From: Lachnospiraceae bacterium
GTDB taxonomy: Bacteria; Bacillota; Clostridia; Lachnospirales; Lachnospiraceae
Direction: 5' to 3'
Assembly (NCBI GenBank): GCA_029068555.1
Contig: JAIECJ010000121.1
Location: 27,915-91,914, forward strand
DNA: 64,000 bases
Shown piece after piece: positions 62,124 through 64,000 of this stretch. Below the pieces are notes generated by a model. The model was not told where the DNA came from. It did no database searches and saw only the letters and a program-made list of their open reading frames with translations. Numbering within the stretch: position 1 is the first letter of the stretch; every line of letters starts with the position of its first letter. Both the position numbers and the translations under genes were made by a program.

Positions 62124-63191
62124 ATGCCGACTATAAGCCTTTGCATGATTGTGAAAAACGAGGAAATGCATATTGCACGCTGTCTCGACAGTGTGGCAGG
62201 ACTCGTGGATGAAATGATAATCATAGATACTGGCTCAACGGACCGTACAGTGGAAATCGTGTCCGGCTATACATCGAAGGTCTTTACGCACCCATGGAAG
62301 GATGATTTTTCGGATGCCCGAAATGAGTCTTTTTCCAGGGCGGCCATGGACTACTGTATGTGGATGGATGCCGATGATATTCTGGAGGAGGCGGAGCGGG
62401 ACAAATTTTTGCAGTTAAAGCAGTCTCTTTCGCCGGATGTAGATATTGTAATGATGAAATACAACACTTCATTTGATGAAGCGGGGAAGCCTTCTTTTTC
62501 TTATTTCAGGGAAAGATGGATCAGGAACTGCTCGCAGTACCGCTGGATTGGTGCAGTTCATGAAGTGATTCCGCCAAGCGGCAAAATCATCTACTCAGAC
62601 ATTGCGGTCAGTCACAGGAAATTAAGCGCCGGAAACCCTGACCGGAATCTGAAAATATACCAGAAGATGATTGCGGACGGAAAGCCTTTGGAACCGCGGC
62701 AGCAGTACTATTATGGGCGGGAGCTGTATTATCACAGGCAGTATGAAGATGCTGTTTCTGTGCTGGAGCAGTTTCTGCTCTCAAATGAGGGATGGATTGA
62801 AAATAAAATTGAGGCATGTTCGATCTGTGCCGGCTGTTATGCGCAGCTGGGGCAGGAACAGGCCGCGCTGACTACTCTTTTGCGCAGCATGAGTTTTGAC
62901 CTGCCAAGAGCGGAATTGTGTTGTGAGATTGGGAAGTATTTTCTGGAACACGGAAGTTTTCACAATGCGATTTATTGGTATGAAACCGCGCTGAATACAC
63001 CGAAAAATGAATACGCCGGCGGGTTTATGCTGCCGGACTGCTATGACTATGTTCCTCTTTTGCAGCTGTGTGTATGTTACGACAGGTTGGGAGACAGGCA
63101 GAAGGCAAAAGAATACAATGAGAGAGCTGGAGCCTGTAAGCCTTATTCCAAGGCATATCTTTATAACAAACAGTATTTTGACAGCCTGTAA
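62124..63191 (+). CDS. GT2 glycosyltransferase with TPR-like tail
   Basis: A 355-residue protein. The GT-A domain (about 1-200) begins SLCMIVKNEEMHIARCLDSV, with DTGSTDRT and the metal-binding DADD in WMDADDIL. The second half consists of helical TPR-like repeats (QYYYGRELYYHRQYEDAVSVLEQFL, then AGCYAQLGQEQAALTTLL). This SunS/BclA-cluster type of transferase glycosylates proteins, with TPRs binding the acceptor. It sits between two collagen-like genes, so O-glycosylation of their Thr-rich triplets is likely. GGGGAGAGG precedes the ATG; the longer frame is rejected. Confidence 0.88.
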   Translation: MPTISLCMIVKNEEMHIARCLDSVAGLVDEMIIIDTGSTDRTVEIVSGYTSKVFTHPWKDDFSDARNESFSRAAMDYCMWMDADDILEEAERDKFLQLKQSLSPDVDIVMMKYNTSFDEAGKPSFSYFRERWIRNCSQYRWIGAVHEVIPPSGKIIYSDIAVSHRKLSAGNPDRNLKIYQKMIADGKPLEPRQQYYYGRELYYHRQYEDAVSVLEQFLLSNEGWIENKIEACSICAGCYAQLGQEQAALTTLLRSMSFDLPRAELCCEIGKYFLEHGSFHNAIYWYETALNTPKNEYAGGFMLPDCYDYVPLLQLCVCYDRLGDRQKAKEYNERAGACKPYSKAYLYNKQYFDSL

Positions 63192-63214
63192 AATATCTTT
63201 TTCGACAAAATGTA

Positions 63215-63241
63215 ACACATTATCTCGTATTACATAAAATA
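63215..63241 (+). promoter_or_regulatory. Sigma-K/E-like promoter upstream of the second collagen-like gene
   Basis: AC (63215-63216), 16 nt, then CATAAAATA (63233-63241), a full match to CATANNNTA. It lies about 60 nt before the start codon. The same geometry is found upstream of the first collagen-like gene. Confidence 0.5.
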
Positions 63242-63302
63242 TTTGTAGAAAAGGGTACTTTTCAAGTGCCTTTCAGAAAATACTTAGGAAGGATGTGTTT
63301 TG

Positions 63303-64000
63303 ATGAATCAAAGTAACTCATGTAACTGTTGTCAGAATCCGTGTAATCCTCATTGCTGTGAACGCGGACCCGCGGGACCTAAGGGGGATCAGGGGCCTAT
63401 GGGACCGCAGGGGGTAAAAGGTGATACTGGCTGTCCTGGCCCTAAGGGAGACCGGGGCGACCCAGGACCTATGGGTCCGCAGGGGATACCTGGCGCACCT
63501 GGCGCGCGCGGTCCCAGAGGAAATACTGGTCCGGTAGGACCTACTGGAAACACTGGTCCAAGGGGCTATGCCGGTCCCAGAGGCTATGCCGGTCCGCAGG
63601 GCATTCAGGGTATTCAGGGTGTTCGCGGTGATATCGGACCCAAAGGGGATCCGGGCTGTGAAGGACCTAAGGGCGATATGGGGCCACAGGGACCTGCGGG
63701 ACCAGTTGGACCGGTAGGACCGATGGGTCCGCAGGGCGATATGGGGCCGCAGGGACCAAGAGGGATTCCGGGACCAACGGGTCCGACCGGAGCCACTGGT
63801 TCTATGGGGCCGCAGGGTGTTACTGGTCCGCAGGGTATTCAGGGTGTGACTGGACCAATCGGGATCCAGGGACCGAAGGGCTGCCCAGGAGATGAAGGTC
63901 CGACTGGACCGACCGGAGCCACAGGAGCGACGGGAGCCGATGGAGCGACGGGAGCAACAGGAGCGACGGGAGCCGATGGAGCGACGGGAGCAACAGGAGC
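63303..64000 (+). CDS. Collagen-like protein, 3' end outside window
   Basis: The frame is open from ATG 63303 to the window end (at least 232 residues). A 21-residue Cys-rich head ([16 protein letters not shown]) leads directly into G-X-Y triplets from 63366, about 70 without a break. Many Y positions are Thr or Gln (GPT, GAT, GPQ), as in bacterial collagens that are glycosylated on Thr. The Cys-rich head may crosslink filaments or join a coat layer, in contrast to the longer head of the first gene. AGGAAGG lies 10 nt upstream. A C-terminal domain would lie outside. Confidence 0.88.
   Translation, partial: MNQSNSCNCCQNPCNPHCCERGPAGPKGDQGPMGPQGVKGDTGCPGPKGDRGDPGPMGPQGIPGAPGARGPRGNTGPVGPTGNTGPRGYAGPRGYAGPQGIQGIQGVRGDIGPKGDPGCEGPKGDMGPQGPAGPVGPVGPMGPQGDMGPQGPRGIPGPTGPTGATGSMGPQGVTGPQGIQGVTGPIGIQGPKGCPGDEGPTGPTGATGATGADGATGATGATGADGATGATG
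63924..64000 (+). repeat. 36-bp tandem repeat inside the collagen-like gene
   Basis: Two complete 36-bp units (63924-63959, 63960-63995) and the start of a third encode [12 protein letters not shown]. The units are identical, which favours slippage and copy-number change without breaking the frame. The array continues past the window. Confidence 0.85.

Noticed and set aside
63303..64000. Regular short repeats resembling a CRISPR array
   Set aside because: The periodicity is nine bases and in frame, encoding Gly-X-Y. There are no unique spacers and no cas genes.
1..64000. tRNA, rRNA, riboswitch or CRISPR elements
   Set aside because: No cloverleaf, ribosomal RNA, known aptamer core or repeat-spacer array was recognised by eye; a covariance-model scan would be needed to exclude small RNAs.

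Overview
The window reads as a Clostridia chromosome, most likely a Lachnospiraceae-type gut Firmicute. The grounds are moderate GC, strong Shine-Dalgarno sites, TTG/GTG starts, sigma-A-like promoters with 17-nt spacers, XRE and hybrid-kinase regulators, an MMPL exporter paired with a GLUG surface protein, and collagen-like genes behind sigma-E/K-like (sporulation) promoters. The genus cannot be fixed from sequence alone.

Region A (1-42149, all genes on +) is one long surface-glycan locus. It opens with the end of an ABC exporter (possible glycolipid flippase), a GT2, and an MBOAT/SGNH O-acylation pair. A clear promoter then starts a complete pseudaminic acid operon (pseB, C, F, I, H, G) that also carries a formyltransferase-like gene and a PIG-L deacetylase, followed by a fused acyltransferase-3/GT-C protein. 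A second promoter drives a WecE-type aminotransferase, a membrane protein, a GNAT and a polyprenyl-phosphate glycosyltransferase. A third promoter precedes an O-antigen-ligase-like protein, a pgl-like set (pglF, pglE, pglC, an ATP-grasp in the usual pglD place, a PglA-like GT4), UDP-HexNAc dehydrogenase and 4-epimerase (a UDP-GalNAcA route), a DUF2334-type deacetylase, four more GT4s, a FemAB-like transferase, two paralogous GT-C-like membrane proteins and an AsnB that may amidate a uronic acid.

Region B (42150-51213) holds an MMPL exporter behind a promoter with an adjoining dyad, translationally coupled to a 1760-residue GLUG/coiled-coil surface protein. After it come scars of a response regulator and an ABC exporter fused by deletions, then a strong palindromic terminator.

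Region C (51214-58858) has a 1051-residue hybrid sensor kinase on the minus strand, a HAMP kinase whose start is missing, a three-gene ABC export system whose ATPase is cut short at a sequence matching a MITE end, and an XRE regulator.

Region D (58859-64000) is patchy. It has a 207-bp MITE with perfect 19-bp ends, an unrecognised 208-residue gene, palindromic repeats, a second XRE gene, the tail of a radical SAM gene, a truncated second MITE copy, and a spore-surface-like cluster: a collagen-like/BclA-like gene, a GT2 with a TPR-like tail, and a long collagen-like gene that runs off the window.
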